Shown: positions 17,620 through 28,427, numbered from the stretch's first letter. The stretch: 64,000 bases of DNA from Mycobacterium sp. GA-1199 (GCF_001500045.1 NZ_LQIX01000001.1:186001-250000); one strand, 5' to 3'. The notes: generated from the letters alone by a model not told the origin. Program-made: numbers and translations.

Positions 17620-18456
17620 ATGGCAATTCGCAAGTACAAGCCGACGACCCCCGGTCGCCGCGGTGCCAGCGTCTCCGACTTCGCTGAGATCACCCGCGAC
17701 CACCCCGAGAAGTCGCTGGTTCGACCGCTGCACGGCAAGGGTGGCCGAAACGCGCACGGCCGCATCACCACCCGGCACAAGGGCGGTGGGCACAAGCGCG
17801 CTTACCGGGTGATCGACTTCCGTCGCCACGACAAAGACGGCGTCAACGCCAAGGTCGCGCACATCGAGTACGACCCGAACCGCACGGCGAACATCGCACT
17901 GCTGCACTACTTCGACGGGGAGAAGCGCTACATCATCGCCCCCGAAGGGGTGAAGCAGGGCACCATCATCGAGTCGGGTCCCAACGCCGACATCAAACCG
18001 GGCAACAACCTGCCGCTGCGCAACATCCCCGCGGGCACGCTGGTGCACGCCGTGGAACTGCGGCCAGGTGGCGGTGCCAAGCTCGCGCGCTCGGCCGGCT
18101 CCAGCATCCAGTTGCTGGGCAAGGAAGGCACCTACGCGTCGTTGCGTATGCCCTCCGGCGAGATCCGCCGCGTCGACGTGCGCTGCCGCGCCACCGTCGG
18201 CGAGGTCGGCAACGCCGAGCAGGCGAACATCAACTGGGGCAAGGCCGGCCGCATGCGGTGGAAGGGCAAGCGTCCCACCGTCCGTGGCGTCGTGATGAAC
18301 CCGGTCGACCACCCGCACGGCGGTGGTGAGGGTAAGACCTCCGGTGGTCGTCACCCGGTGAGCCCGTGGGGCAAGCCGGAAGGCCGCACCCGTAAGCCGA
18401 ACAAAGCGAGCAACAAGCTCATCGTCCGTCGCCGGCGCACCGGCAAGAAGCGCTGA
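17620..18456 (+). CDS. rplB: 50S ribosomal protein L2
   Basis: 278 aa. Seen: [34 protein letters not shown] and the C-terminal signature [20 protein letters not shown] with the conserved His implicated in peptidyl transfer. Start after GGAGGAAG with slightly long spacing. Confidence 0.98.
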   Translation: MAIRKYKPTTPGRRGASVSDFAEITRDHPEKSLVRPLHGKGGRNAHGRITTRHKGGGHKRAYRVIDFRRHDKDGVNAKVAHIEYDPNRTANIALLHYFDGEKRYIIAPEGVKQGTIIESGPNADIKPGNNLPLRNIPAGTLVHAVELRPGGGAKLARSAGSSIQLLGKEGTYASLRMPSGEIRRVDVRCRATVGEVGNAEQANINWGKAGRMRWKGKRPTVRGVVMNPVDHPHGGGEGKTSGGRHPVSPWGKPEGRTRKPNKASNKLIVRRRRTGKKR

Positions 18457-18477
18457 GACTAGGCAGGTACAAGGAAT

Positions 18478-18758
18478 ATGCCACGCAGCCTGAAGAAGGG
18501 TCCGTTCGTCGACGACCATCTATTGAAGAAGGTCGACGCGCAGAACGAGAAGAACACCAAGCAGGTCATCAAGACCTGGTCGCGTCGGTCGACCATCATC
18601 CCCGACTTCATCGGGCACACCTTCGCGGTGCATGACGGCCGCAAGCATGTCCCGGTGTTCGTCACCGAGGCGATGGTCGGGCACAAGCTCGGCGAGTTCG
18701 CCCCCACCCGCACCTTCAAGGGTCACATCAAGGATGACCGGAAGGCGAAGAGGCGCTA

Positions 18759-18759
<1 letters not shown>
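18478..18759 (+). CDS. rpsS: 30S ribosomal protein S19
   Basis: 93 aa. Seen: [34 protein letters not shown] and the C-terminal [13 protein letters not shown]. Located in the 30S head, contacts S13. Overlaps rplV by one base (TAATG). Confidence 0.98.
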
Positions 18760-20221
<1,462 letters not shown>

Positions 20222-20224
20222 ATC

Positions 20225-20641
20225 ATGTTGATTCCTCGCAAGGTCAAGCACCGTAAGCAACACCACCCGAGGCAGCGTGGCATCGCCAGCGGCGGTACGA
20301 CGGTCAGCTTCGGTGACTACGGCATCCAGGCGCTCGAGCACGCCTACATCACCAACCGGCAGATCGAGTCCGCTCGTATCGCGATCAACCGGCACATCAA
20401 GCGTGGCGGCAAGGTGTGGATCAACATCTTCCCGGACCGCCCGCTGACCAAGAAGCCGGCCGAAACCCGCATGGGTTCGGGTAAGGGTTCACCCGAGTGG
20501 TGGGTGGCCAACGTCAAACCTGGCCGCGTGCTGTTCGAGTTGAGCTACCCCGATGAGGCGACCGCCCGGGCCGCGCTGACCCGTGCGATCCACAAGCTGC
20601 CGATCAAGGCACGCATCGTTACCCGAGAGGAGCACTTCTGA
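20225..20641 (+). CDS. rplP: 50S ribosomal protein L16
   Basis: 138 aa. Seen: [39 protein letters not shown] core and [19 protein letters not shown]. Needed late in 50S assembly and near the A-site tRNA. 3 bp after rpsC; overlaps rpmC by one base. Confidence 0.98.
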   Translation: MLIPRKVKHRKQHHPRQRGIASGGTTVSFGDYGIQALEHAYITNRQIESARIAINRHIKRGGKVWINIFPDRPLTKKPAETRMGSGKGSPEWWVANVKPGRVLFELSYPDEATARAALTRAIHKLPIKARIVTREEHF

Positions 20642-20874
20642 TGGCAGTGGGAGTGACGCCGGGCGAACTGCGCGAGCTGACCGACGACGAACTGAAGGAA
20701 CGGCTGCGCGAGTCCAAGGAAGAGTTGTTCAACCTGCGCTTCCAGATGGCGACCGGCCAGTTGTCGAACAACCGCCGGCTTCGCACGGTGCGTCAGGAAA
20801 TCGCGCGCGTGTACACCGTGCTGCGCGAACGTGAGTTGGGTCTGGCCTCCGGACCCGTGGGTGAGGATTCGTGA
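20641..20874 (+). CDS. rpmC: 50S ribosomal protein L29
   Basis: 77 aa, slightly longer than E. coli L29. Seen: [20 protein letters not shown] near the start and [20 protein letters not shown], the L29 core helices. Overlaps rpsQ by 4 bp (GTGA). Confidence 0.97.
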   Translation: MAVGVTPGELRELTDDELKERLRESKEELFNLRFQMATGQLSNNRRLRTVRQEIARVYTVLRERELGLASGPVGEDS

Positions 20875-21179
20875 AAATGGCTGAGAACACTGCAAAAGGG
20901 CCCAAGTACACCCCGCGCAAGGACGAGGAGCGTGGCCGTCGCAAGACGGCCATCGGGTACGTGGTTTCGGACAAGATGCAGAAGACCATCGTGGTCGAGT
21001 TGGAAGATCGTAAGAGCCACCCGCTCTACGGCAAGATCATCCGCACCACCAAGAAGGTCAAGGCACACGACGAGGACGACATCGCAGGCATTGGCGACCG
21101 GGTGTCGCTGATGGAGACGCGTCCGCTGTCGGCGACCAAGCGCTGGCGGCTCGTTGAGATTCTCGAGAAGGCCAAATAG
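20871..21179 (+). CDS. rpsQ: 30S ribosomal protein S17
   Basis: 102 aa from GTG 20871 (MKMAEN); an ATG at 20877 is an alternative. Seen: [41 protein letters not shown] and [18 protein letters not shown]. Last gene of the S10 operon, followed directly by a strong terminator. Confidence 0.97.
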   Translation: MKMAENTAKGPKYTPRKDEERGRRKTAIGYVVSDKMQKTIVVELEDRKSHPLYGKIIRTTKKVKAHDEDDIAGIGDRVSLMETRPLSATKRWRLVEILEKAK

Positions 21180-21193
21180 GCCGCACCGCAAGG

Positions 21194-21235
21194 AAAACCC
21201 CCGAACACGAATGTGTCGGGGGTTCTTGCTTTTCG
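21194..21235. terminator. Bidirectional rho-independent-type terminator
   Basis: Hairpin with arms AACCCCCG...ACAC (21196-21208, one bulged A) and GTGTCGGGGGTT (21213-21224), loop GAAT, followed by CTTGCTTTT on the plus strand and TTTTCC on the minus strand. It ends the S10 operon and, from the other side, the sugar transferase gene. Confidence 0.9.
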
Positions 21236-21238
21236 CGC

Positions 21239-22771
21239 TCAGTCTTCTGCCGGCCGCAGGACCGCCAGCACAGTGAGGATCAAGATTTTGATATCCAAGA
21301 GCAGGGACCAGTTGTCGATGTAGTAGTTGTCCCATTCGGCACGGTCGGCGATCGACGTCTGCCCCCGGAATCCGTGCACCTGGGCCCAGCCCGTCATACC
21401 TGCCTTCACCCGGTGGCGCTGGCCGTAGCGGCGGACGTGCATTTCGAACAGTTCCACGAACTCGGGACGCTCGGGGCGCGGACCCACCAGGCTCATCTCA
21501 CCGCGCAGCACGTTGATCAGTTGAGGCAGTTCGTCCAGCGATGCCTTGCGCATGATGCGGCCGATCCGGGTACGGCGATCCTCGCCCTCGACCCCGCCCG
21601 GCGCGCTGCCCTTCTCGGGTTCAAAGCTCGCACCGGCTCTGTCGGGGAGGCGCATGGTGCGGAACTTCAAGCACCCGAAGACCTTTCCGTCGCGTCCGAT
21701 TCGCTCTTGAGTGAAGAAGATCGGGCCCGGCGAGCTGAACTTCACCGCCATCGCGAGCACGACCAGCAACGGCGAGATGAGCACAAGTCCGACCAGCGCA
21801 GCGACGCGGTCACCGCCATGCTTGACGGCGAATTGCCAGCCTTTCGGATTGACGCGGGTCAGCACCATGAGCGGTACGCCGCCCATGTGCTCGATCCGGG
21901 TGCCGCTACCGACCGAGTCCATCAAGCGCGGCACCACGCGCACACGCAGCCCGAGTTCCTGAGCCAATTGCGCGGTGCGCGCGAGCTGTTCGTCGGGTAA
22001 CGGCGAGGGAGCGATGATGAGCTCCTCGGCCCGCGTGGCGCGCGCGGCGCTCTCGAGATCGCTTGTACGGCCCAGGTACGGGATGTCGAACATCTCCGCA
22101 TCGTTGGGCCGCATGTCGTCCAATATGCCGACCGGACACATGCCGTAGTCCCGGATCTGACGCATGCGGGAAATGAGCTGATTGGCGACCGGGCCGGCGC
22201 CTACGACCAATGCCGGCCTGCCGACTTCGAATCTCCTACGCAGCCAGCGGTTCACCAACGACCGGGCCAGGCGGACCACGGGAATGAGAATGGCGGCGAA
22301 CACCCAGATCTTCAGGACGAGCTCGCTCGGGCGAACGTAGGGTGTGAGGACCTCTCCGACCGGGAGACGAGGCACCAGGATCACCATCAGGGTCAACGTC
22401 GCCAGGGCGGCCACCGCGATCGACGTTGCCACGGGCTCGAACTGGTCCAGGAACCCCTCATTCAGCTTCTGTCGATACATCGACCGGGTGGCCATCACCA
22501 ACAGCAGCATCGGGACGAACAGCCACGAGAACAGGGCGATGTTGCGTTCGTGCTCCATCTCGCCGGGAATCCACCACTGGGCCAGTGCCACCGCGGCCGC
22601 GGCCAGGACGGCGTCGATCGCCACGGTGATCGCCGAATACCACGGATCGACGCGGAGAACTTCGACCCAGCGCGGCGCCGGATTCGGGGACGGAGCCGGC
22701 ACGACCTGCAACCGCGGCACCGTCGGACGGCTACTAGGCTCGTGCTCCGAGGTATCCGCCGTAAGCTGCAT
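21239..22771 (-). CDS. Polyprenyl glycosylphosphotransferase (WbaP/ExoY type)
   Basis: Bacterial sugar transferase, 510 aa, that would move a sugar-1-phosphate from a nucleotide sugar to polyprenyl phosphate, starting a surface glycan. Seen: four to five N-terminal hydrophobic segments (residues ~45-190), a CoA-binding-like middle with VVGAGPVANQLI near residue 199, a further membrane segment, and the catalytic C-terminal part with FGCLKFRTMR, KASLDELPQLINVLRGEMSLVGPRP and GMTGWAQVHGFRG. It sits alone between the S10 and spc operons, which is unusual. The glycan it starts is unknown. Confidence 0.9.
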   Translation of the reverse strand: MQLTADTSEHEPSSRPTVPRLQVVPAPSPNPAPRWVEVLRVDPWYSAITVAIDAVLAAAAVALAQWWIPGEMEHERNIALFSWLFVPMLLLVMATRSMYRQKLNEGFLDQFEPVATSIAVAALATLTLMVILVPRLPVGEVLTPYVRPSELVLKIWVFAAILIPVVRLARSLVNRWLRRRFEVGRPALVVGAGPVANQLISRMRQIRDYGMCPVGILDDMRPNDAEMFDIPYLGRTSDLESAARATRAEELIIAPSPLPDEQLARTAQLAQELGLRVRVVPRLMDSVGSGTRIEHMGGVPLMVLTRVNPKGWQFAVKHGGDRVAALVGLVLISPLLVVLAMAVKFSSPGPIFFTQERIGRDGKVFGCLKFRTMRLPDRAGASFEPEKGSAPGGVEGEDRRTRIGRIMRKASLDELPQLINVLRGEMSLVGPRPERPEFVELFEMHVRRYGQRHRVKAGMTGWAQVHGFRGQTSIADRAEWDNYYIDNWSLLLDIKILILTVLAVLRPAED

Positions 22772-22909
22772 TTATCACTCTCTGGGACAAAACTGGCAAC
22801 TATGTTAGATGCACTCTACCGACCTCAATGTCAAAAAGCGCACTTAGGGCACCTGTTGACAATGCGCGCTTGCGAGCGTGTGAAACTCGGGTTTGCTGAA
22901 GGTCTACTG

Positions 22910-23626
22910 TCAAGCGTTTGAAGTGGGAGGGGTGGCGAAAATCCGCTCCACGGTCAGTTGCGCCAAATCGCTCAGAATCTGGACGTGACCGGTACTCCAC
23001 TGTCTCGGCTTGCTGTCCGACACGCACAGCGTGCCGATGGCGTGGCCGTCCTGATCGATCAAGGGGATGCCGAGGTACGCGGCCATCGCGCCGCCACCCA
23101 CCACCGGGTGGTTCATGAACACGGGGTCGGTTCGCGCATCCTCGATGACCAGCGCGGCTCCATCGGCCACGGTGTACTGACAGATGGATTGGTCGAACGG
23201 CATCGATCGTTCCTCGACGGAGAGCTTCCCCATCCCGGCGGTGCTCTTGTAGAACGTACGGTCGGCATCGACCAGGCTCACCGCCGCGAACGGGGTCCCC
23301 AGCGCCTCTGCGGCCGCTCGAGTGATCCGGTCGTAGGCCGGTTCCGGGGGCGAGTCGAGCAAGCCGGTGGAACGCAGTGAGTTCAGTCGATCGGGGTCGG
23401 TGACAATAGTCGACACATCCGGCATGAAATCGCTGACGAGCACCCCTGATTCGGACAGGTGGGAGAGCAGTTCTTTCGCGGAGACCTTGGTGCGCATCTG
23501 GTCGGCGACCATCTGTGCTGCGACAGCACGCGCGACGTAGGTGTCCACGTCCGTGCCGGCATTGCGCGCGCACTCTTCGAGCTGGCGGTTGAGCCACTCA
23601 TCGAAACGCCGAAACGAACGAGTCAC
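22910..23626 (-). CDS. GAF domain protein
   Basis: 238 aa from GTG 23626. The N-terminal ~70 residues are helical (RFDEWLNRQLEECARNAG) and the rest is one GAF domain with FAAVSLVDADRTFYKS, SICQYTVADGAALVIEDART and YLGIPLIDQDGHAIGTLCV, features of stand-alone GAF sensors close to those of phytochrome-like or kinase proteins. No output domain is present. Ligand unknown. The start is uncertain since no good Shine-Dalgarno sequence is visible. Confidence 0.82.
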   Translation of the reverse strand: MTRSFRRFDEWLNRQLEECARNAGTDVDTYVARAVAAQMVADQMRTKVSAKELLSHLSESGVLVSDFMPDVSTIVTDPDRLNSLRSTGLLDSPPEPAYDRITRAAAEALGTPFAAVSLVDADRTFYKSTAGMGKLSVEERSMPFDQSICQYTVADGAALVIEDARTDPVFMNHPVVGGGAMAAYLGIPLIDQDGHAIGTLCVSDSKPRQWSTGHVQILSDLAQLTVERIFATPPTSNA

Positions 23627-23715
23627 GAGGCGAACGGTATACGAAACGGCTGATCCGCACGTCTGGGTCTCATATTCACCGAGGCGCGACGCGTCCTTGA
23701 TCGCCGACCGGTGCG

Positions 23716-24405
23716 TCAACCGATCCGCGTGGCGATGCCGTCGAGCAGTTGACTCAACCCGGAACGGAAGTCGGAGTACGGGTCGTTGTCGGTGCGGTCG
23801 AAGACACCCTCTCGTAACGCCGCGGCGAGCGCGGGGAACCTTTCCGGGTCGAGCAGCCCGCGGAGAAGCGCCGGATAATCCGACCAACCGAAACGATGCG
23901 CCTCGATGTCCACTGCCGCTGCGCCGCGAACGAAGTGCAGAACCGCCATGACCGCCGCGAGTTTTTCGCGCTCGGCGAGCCCGGTGCCGGCCAGCGCGGC
24001 CAGCCCCGCGTCCAGCCAAGCCACCTGGCCCGGATCGGCCGGCGGCCCGGCGGACACGGCTTGCAACACCCATGGATGGCGGTGGTAGACCTCCCACAGC
24101 CCGTCCGCCCAACCGGTAAGTGCATCAGCCCAATTGGTCGTTTCACCGGTTGGTGGGCGGCCGACGGCGGCGGCCGACATGAATACCACGAGCTCATCTT
24201 TGTTGGCGACATGCCGGTACAGCGACATCGTGCCGCAGCCCAGACGCTCGGCCAGCCGGGCCATGGACAGTGCGGCCAGCCCTTCGGCGTCGGCCAGTTC
24301 GACGGCTGCCCGCACGATGCGCTCCCGGTTCAGCCCACTCGACCGTGCCGGCTCGCTCGGCTCGTGCCACAGGAGCTCCAGGGCGCGCTGGAGGGATTCG
24401 CTCAT
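23716..24405 (-). CDS. TetR/AcrR family regulator
   Basis: 229 aa. The HTH is not at the extreme N-terminus: residues about 25-70 include LSMARLAERLGCGTMSLYRHVANKDEL. The C-terminal domain resembles the TetR class with the GWADALTGWADGLWEVY-type helix. Divergent from the DUF2306 membrane protein with only 49 bp between the start codons. A near-perfect operator overlaps the neighbour's start, so it most likely represses that gene. Confidence 0.87.
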   Translation of the reverse strand: MSESLQRALELLWHEPSEPARSSGLNRERIVRAAVELADAEGLAALSMARLAERLGCGTMSLYRHVANKDELVVFMSAAAVGRPPTGETTNWADALTGWADGLWEVYHRHPWVLQAVSAGPPADPGQVAWLDAGLAALAGTGLAEREKLAAVMAVLHFVRGAAAVDIEAHRFGWSDYPALLRGLLDPERFPALAAALREGVFDRTDNDPYSDFRSGLSQLLDGIATRIG

Positions 24406-24436
24406 CGGTCCTCAGCCTAGCCACTGGACATCGAAT

Positions 24437-24473
24437 GCGTATGCCGTACGCTGTATGCGTATGACATACGCAT
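24437..24473. promoter_or_regulatory. Palindromic operator over the DUF2306 gene start
   Basis: ATGCGTATG-A-CATACGCAT (24455-24473) has perfect 9-bp arms around a single base. A second, weaker palindrome GCGTA-TGCCG-TACGC (24437-24451) lies just upstream and shares the GCGTA/TACGC half-sites. Between them is a -10-like TACGCT (24447-24452). Binding by the divergent TetR protein would cover promoter and start codon. Confidence 0.65.
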
Positions 24474-25144
24474 CACGCCGGTCTTCTCCGCGGCCTGCGC
24501 TCGCACTCGCGGTCGTCGTTGCGATTTTCCTGGGCGTCTCGGTGCCGCCGTATCTCGCCGGTGGCACACGGGTGCCCGCGACATTTCCGTTGCACTACCC
24601 GTTGTTGGTGTCCCATGTGATGTTCGCGAGCGTCGCCATGGTCACGGCAGTGGTACAGATTTGGCCCCGGCTTCGTATCCGCCACCCCGCGTTGCACCGC
24701 CGCTGCGGTCGCGTCTACGTCGTCTCTGCGCTTCCGGCCGCCGCATCGGCGATAGTGATCGGGGCGCTCACTCCCTTCGGGCCGCTCCTCGCGGTCAGCA
24801 ACGTGACGTTGGGTGCAGTGTGGCTGTGGTTCACCGCGAGGGGCTACGCCGCGGCCCGGAGGCGGCGCATCTCGGATCACCGGCGCGACATGGTGCGCAG
24901 CGCGGTGCTGGCGCTGTCGGTCATCACCAACCGGATCTGGACGCCGGTCATCTATCTGTCCCTTCACCCCTTACAGGACAGCGTTTTTCGCGGTAGCGAC
25001 GAACACCTCCAGTGGTTCGCCGCGGGAGTGGGTGGATGGCTGGGGTGGACGGTTCCTCTCGCAATCGTTCAGTGGCGGCTGACCAGGCGACCGGTGACGA
25101 CGTCGTCGTCGAATCGTCAGCCAACCGAGATACCCCGGGTGTAA
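24455..25144 (+). CDS. DUF2306-type membrane protein
   Basis: About 229 aa with roughly six hydrophobic segments; the N-terminal one starts near residue 12 and is followed by a HPALHRRCGRVYV motif near residue 77 and DHRRDMVRSAVLALSVITNR near residue 145, typical of the DUF2306 integral membrane family (function unknown). ATG 24455 and ATG 24461 are both in frame; 24461 lies 8 nt after a possible -10, which fits a leaderless message. Controlled by the divergent TetR gene by position. Confidence 0.75.
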   Translation: MRMTYASRRSSPRPALALAVVVAIFLGVSVPPYLAGGTRVPATFPLHYPLLVSHVMFASVAMVTAVVQIWPRLRIRHPALHRRCGRVYVVSALPAAASAIVIGALTPFGPLLAVSNVTLGAVWLWFTARGYAAARRRRISDHRRDMVRSAVLALSVITNRIWTPVIYLSLHPLQDSVFRGSDEHLQWFAAGVGGWLGWTVPLAIVQWRLTRRPVTTSSSNRQPTEIPRV

Positions 25145-25185
25145 TCTCCGGGCCAAACTGCGACGCGACACCGGACAGGCGGGGC

Positions 25186-27537
25186 ATGGCAACCGAATTC
25201 AACGGCAAGATCGAACTCGACATCCGAGACTCCGAACCGGACTGGGGCCCGTACGCCGCACCGACCGCCCCCGAAGGCGCCCCCAATGTGCTCTACCTCG
25301 TCTGGGACGACATCGGTATCGCCACATGGGACTGCTTCGGCGGCCTCGTCGAGATGCCCACGATGAGCCGTATCGCCGAACGCGGTGTTCGGCTGTCGCA
25401 GTTCCACACCACCGCGCTCTGCTCGCCGACCAGGGCCTCGCTGTTGACCGGCCGCAATCCGACGACGGTCGGCATGGCGACCATCGAGGAGTTCACCGAG
25501 GGCTTTCCGGGCTGCAACGGGCGGATCCCGTTCGACACCGCGCTGTTGTCCGAGGTGCTGGCCGAACACGGATACAACACCTACTGCGTCGGCAAATGGC
25601 ATCTGACGCCGCTCGAGGAATCCAATCTGGCCTCCACCAAACGGCATTGGCCTTTGTCGCGCGGTTTCGAGCGGTTCTACGGATTCATGGGTGGCGAAAC
25701 CGACCAGTGGTATCCGGAGTTGATCTACGACAACCACCCCGTCGCGCCGCCCGCGGCGCCCGAAGAGGGCTATCACCTGTCAAAGGATCTGGCGGACAAG
25801 ACCATCGAGTTCATCCGCGATGCGAAGGTCATCGCGCCAGACAAGCCGTGGTTCTCCTACGTTTGCCCAGGAGCCGGACACGCCCCACATCACATCTTCG
25901 CCGAATGGGCCGACCGCTACGCCGGCAAGTTCGACATGGGCTACGAGCGCTACCGCGAGATCGTCCTGGAGAACCAGAAGAAGCTCGGCATCGTCCCCCC
26001 CGACACCGAACTGTCGCCGATGAATCCGTATGCAGACGTCAAGGGCCCCAACGGTGAACCGTGGCCGACGCAGGACACGGTGCGGCCGTGGGATGAGCTC
26101 GGGGACGACGAGAAGCGCCTGTTCTCGCGCATGGCCGAAGTGTTCGCCGGATTTCTGTCCTACACCGACGCACAGATCGGTCGCATCCTCGACTATCTGG
26201 AGGAGTCGGGTCAGCTCGACAACACGATCATCGTCGTCATCTCCGACAACGGCGCGAGCGGCGAAGGCGGCCCGAACGGTTCGGTGAACGAGGTCAAGTT
26301 CTTCAACGGATACATCGACACCGTCGAGGACGGACTGCGTCTTCTCGACAACCTCGGTGGCCCGGAGACTTACAACCACTATCCGACGGGCTGGGCGATG
26401 GCGTTCAACGCGCCGTACAAACTCTTCAAGCGGTATGCGTCGCACGAAGGCGGGATCGCGGACCCCGCAATCATCTCCTGGCCCAAGGGGATAGCCGCAC
26501 ACGGGGAGGTGCGAGACGGCTACATCAACGTCTGCGACGTCACACCGACGATCTATCAGCTCCTCGGAATCACCCCGCCCGAGACGGTCAGGGGAGTGCC
26601 GCAGAAGCCGCTGGACGGGGTGAGTTTCGAAGCGGTGCTGAGGGATTCGTCGGCGACAACCGACAAGCACTCGCAGTTCTACACGATGCTCGGAACCCGG
26701 GGGATCTGGCACGACGGCTGGTTCGCCAACACGGTGCACGCCGCATCCCCGGCTGGTTGGTCGCATTTCGACAGCGACCGCTGGGAGTTGTTCCACATCG
26801 AAGCCGACCGCAGTCAGTGCCACGATCTGACTGCCGAAAACCCCGACAAACTCGAAGAACTCAAAAAGCTGTGGTTCGCCGAGGCCGACAAGTACAACGG
26901 GTTGCCGCTCGGCGACCTGAACATCTTCGACACGATCTCCCGGTGGCGGCCGACCCTGGCGGGCCGGCGCGAGTCGTACCGCTACTACCCGGGCACAGCC
27001 GACGTCGGCATGGGAGCTGCGGTCGAGATACAAGGCCGGTCCTTCGCCGCCATGGCCGAGATGGTGATCGATACGTCAGGGGCTGAAGGCGTGATCTTCA
27101 AGCACGGTGGCGCGCACGGCGGCCACGCGATGTTCGTCCAGGACGGGCGACTGCACTACGTATACAACTTCCTCGGCGAAGAGGAACAGCGAATGTCGTC
27201 ACCGGACGCGGTCCCGTCGGGGCGGCACTCGTTCGGGATCGCGTATGTGCGGACCGGGACTGCCGAAGGCAGCCATACCCCTATCGGAGACGCCGCTTTG
27301 TACATCGACGACCAGCAGGTCGCGACATTCAGCGGAATGCTCGTCCACCCAGGCACGTTCGGGCTCGCCGGTGCGAGTCTGAGCATCGGCAGGAACGCCG
27401 GCTCGCCGGTTTCCCGTTCGTACAAGCCGCCGTTCGTGTTCACCGGTGGCACCATCGTTGCGGTGAACATCGACGTCTCGGGCAAGCCGTATCTGGACCT
27501 GGAAAGCGAGTTCGCGCGAGCCTTCGCGAAAGACTGA
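25186..27537 (+). CDS. atsA: Arylsulfatase AtsA
   Basis: Sulfatase family hydrolase, 783 aa. Seen: metal-binding LVWDDIG near residue 32, the CxPxR active-site motif LCSPTRASLLTGR near residues 76-88 whose Cys must become formylglycine, VGKWHLTP near residue 142 and ISDNGASGEGG near residue 350. The C-terminal ~200 residues form a beta-rich domain common to this long sulfatase class. ATG 25186 was chosen because the conserved part begins soon after; an upstream in-frame start would overlap the preceding gene. As I recall, M. tuberculosis also has atsA between rpsQ and rplN, but with a formylglycine-generating enzyme beside it, which is not seen here. Confidence 0.93.
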   Translation: MATEFNGKIELDIRDSEPDWGPYAAPTAPEGAPNVLYLVWDDIGIATWDCFGGLVEMPTMSRIAERGVRLSQFHTTALCSPTRASLLTGRNPTTVGMATIEEFTEGFPGCNGRIPFDTALLSEVLAEHGYNTYCVGKWHLTPLEESNLASTKRHWPLSRGFERFYGFMGGETDQWYPELIYDNHPVAPPAAPEEGYHLSKDLADKTIEFIRDAKVIAPDKPWFSYVCPGAGHAPHHIFAEWADRYAGKFDMGYERYREIVLENQKKLGIVPPDTELSPMNPYADVKGPNGEPWPTQDTVRPWDELGDDEKRLFSRMAEVFAGFLSYTDAQIGRILDYLEESGQLDNTIIVVISDNGASGEGGPNGSVNEVKFFNGYIDTVEDGLRLLDNLGGPETYNHYPTGWAMAFNAPYKLFKRYASHEGGIADPAIISWPKGIAAHGEVRDGYINVCDVTPTIYQLLGITPPETVRGVPQKPLDGVSFEAVLRDSSATTDKHSQFYTMLGTRGIWHDGWFANTVHAASPAGWSHFDSDRWELFHIEADRSQCHDLTAENPDKLEELKKLWFAEADKYNGLPLGDLNIFDTISRWRPTLAGRRESYRYYPGTADVGMGAAVEIQGRSFAAMAEMVIDTSGAEGVIFKHGGAHGGHAMFVQDGRLHYVYNFLGEEEQRMSSPDAVPSGRHSFGIAYVRTGTAEGSHTPIGDAALYIDDQQVATFSGMLVHPGTFGLAGASLSIGRNAGSPVSRSYKPPFVFTGGTIVAVNIDVSGKPYLDLESEFARAFAKD

Positions 27538-27583
27538 GTACAAGGGACGACAAGCGCCGAGGGGTCGAGGCGGGACGGGATTC

Positions 27584-28276
27584 ATGAAGTACGCCGTGGG
27601 ACAGGCGATCGCGCTGACGTGCCTGCTGACCGCGTGTGTCGACAACAGTGAAGGCGTACCCATCGCAGAAGAGGCCGTCGTCACCGACACGACGGTCACC
27701 GCCACCTCGACGCCGTCGTCGACCGTGCCGATGGACCCGAATGTCGATTCCGCCCAGCCCGGCATCGTGCCGACCCCGCCACCGTCGGCGACCGGCGGCG
27801 GTTGCAACCTACCGGGTCCGCCTCGCGAGCAGGTCTCGGCCGCGGTGCCCGATCCGGGGGCGCCCACGATCACAATGGCGCTACCGGCGGGCTGGTCAAC
27901 GACGGCAGGGCAGGGGGATGTCGGGCTGCGGCTGACCGGACCGGACGGGATGTGGGCGACGGTCACCATTGCCAAGACGACGCTGCCGCCGGCCGAAGCG
28001 TTCGAACGCTATGCCGACGACGCCGTGGCGGCGTCCGACATCAGCACGCTGAGCGTGCTTCCGGCCGAATTGTGCGGCTACAGCGGTCAGAGGCTGCTCG
28101 GGTCGTGGGCGGACTCTCCGGGGCCGGCGGTGGAGTTCGGTGACAGGATCGCCCATATCGCCACGAGCACCGGCGACTACCTGGTGGCGGTCCATGTCCA
28201 AGCTCCTGCTCAGACGGTCGGCTTCGACCCGCTGGCCTCGCCGCTGCTGGGCGAGTTCGGCATCGTCATTCCCTGA
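27584..28276 (+). CDS. Putative lipoprotein, LpqN-like
   Basis: 230 aa. A signal peptide with lipobox LLTAC (Cys about residue 18) predicts lipid anchoring outside the membrane. A Thr/Ser/Pro-rich linker follows to residue ~70, then a domain starting near TMALPAGWSTT with the pattern (LPxGW, ...PDGMWATVTI...) of the mycobacterial LpqN/LpqT-like lipoproteins. Two cysteines remain in the mature part. Function unknown. It follows atsA by 46 bp and may be co-transcribed. Confidence 0.75.
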   Translation: MKYAVGQAIALTCLLTACVDNSEGVPIAEEAVVTDTTVTATSTPSSTVPMDPNVDSAQPGIVPTPPPSATGGGCNLPGPPREQVSAAVPDPGAPTITMALPAGWSTTAGQGDVGLRLTGPDGMWATVTIAKTTLPPAEAFERYADDAVAASDISTLSVLPAELCGYSGQRLLGSWADSPGPAVEFGDRIAHIATSTGDYLVAVHVQAPAQTVGFDPLASPLLGEFGIVIP

Positions 28277-28326
28277 TCGCTCACCTGCGGGCGAGGTTCC
28301 TGGGTTTTGCGGACGCTCGGAGCCCG

Positions 28327-28386
28327 GCGAGCGTGCATGAAGTGTCGAGAATCCGCGGCGTGTCGTCGACAGACACGCCCGCTCGC
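28327..28386. repeat. 60-bp palindromic intergenic element, copy 1
   Basis: Begins GCGAGCGTGC and ends GCCCGCTCGC, so its ends are inverted repeats (one mismatch). The inner part holds CCGCGGCGTGTCGTC and CAGACACGCCC. Same length and ends as the element at 35326-35385, with about 60-70% identity overall and highest in the outer parts. Looks like a REP-like or MITE-like dispersed element. Confidence 0.65.
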
Positions 28387-28427
28387 AGTGCAGGGGGGTG
28401 CACGGGGGGTGCGTGATCAGCGACGAT

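Noticed and set aside
23627..24112. N-terminal extension of the GAF protein up to 24112.
   Set aside because: It reads antisense through the TetR gene with low-complexity Arg/Gly translation; the GTG at 23626 gives a sensible protein.
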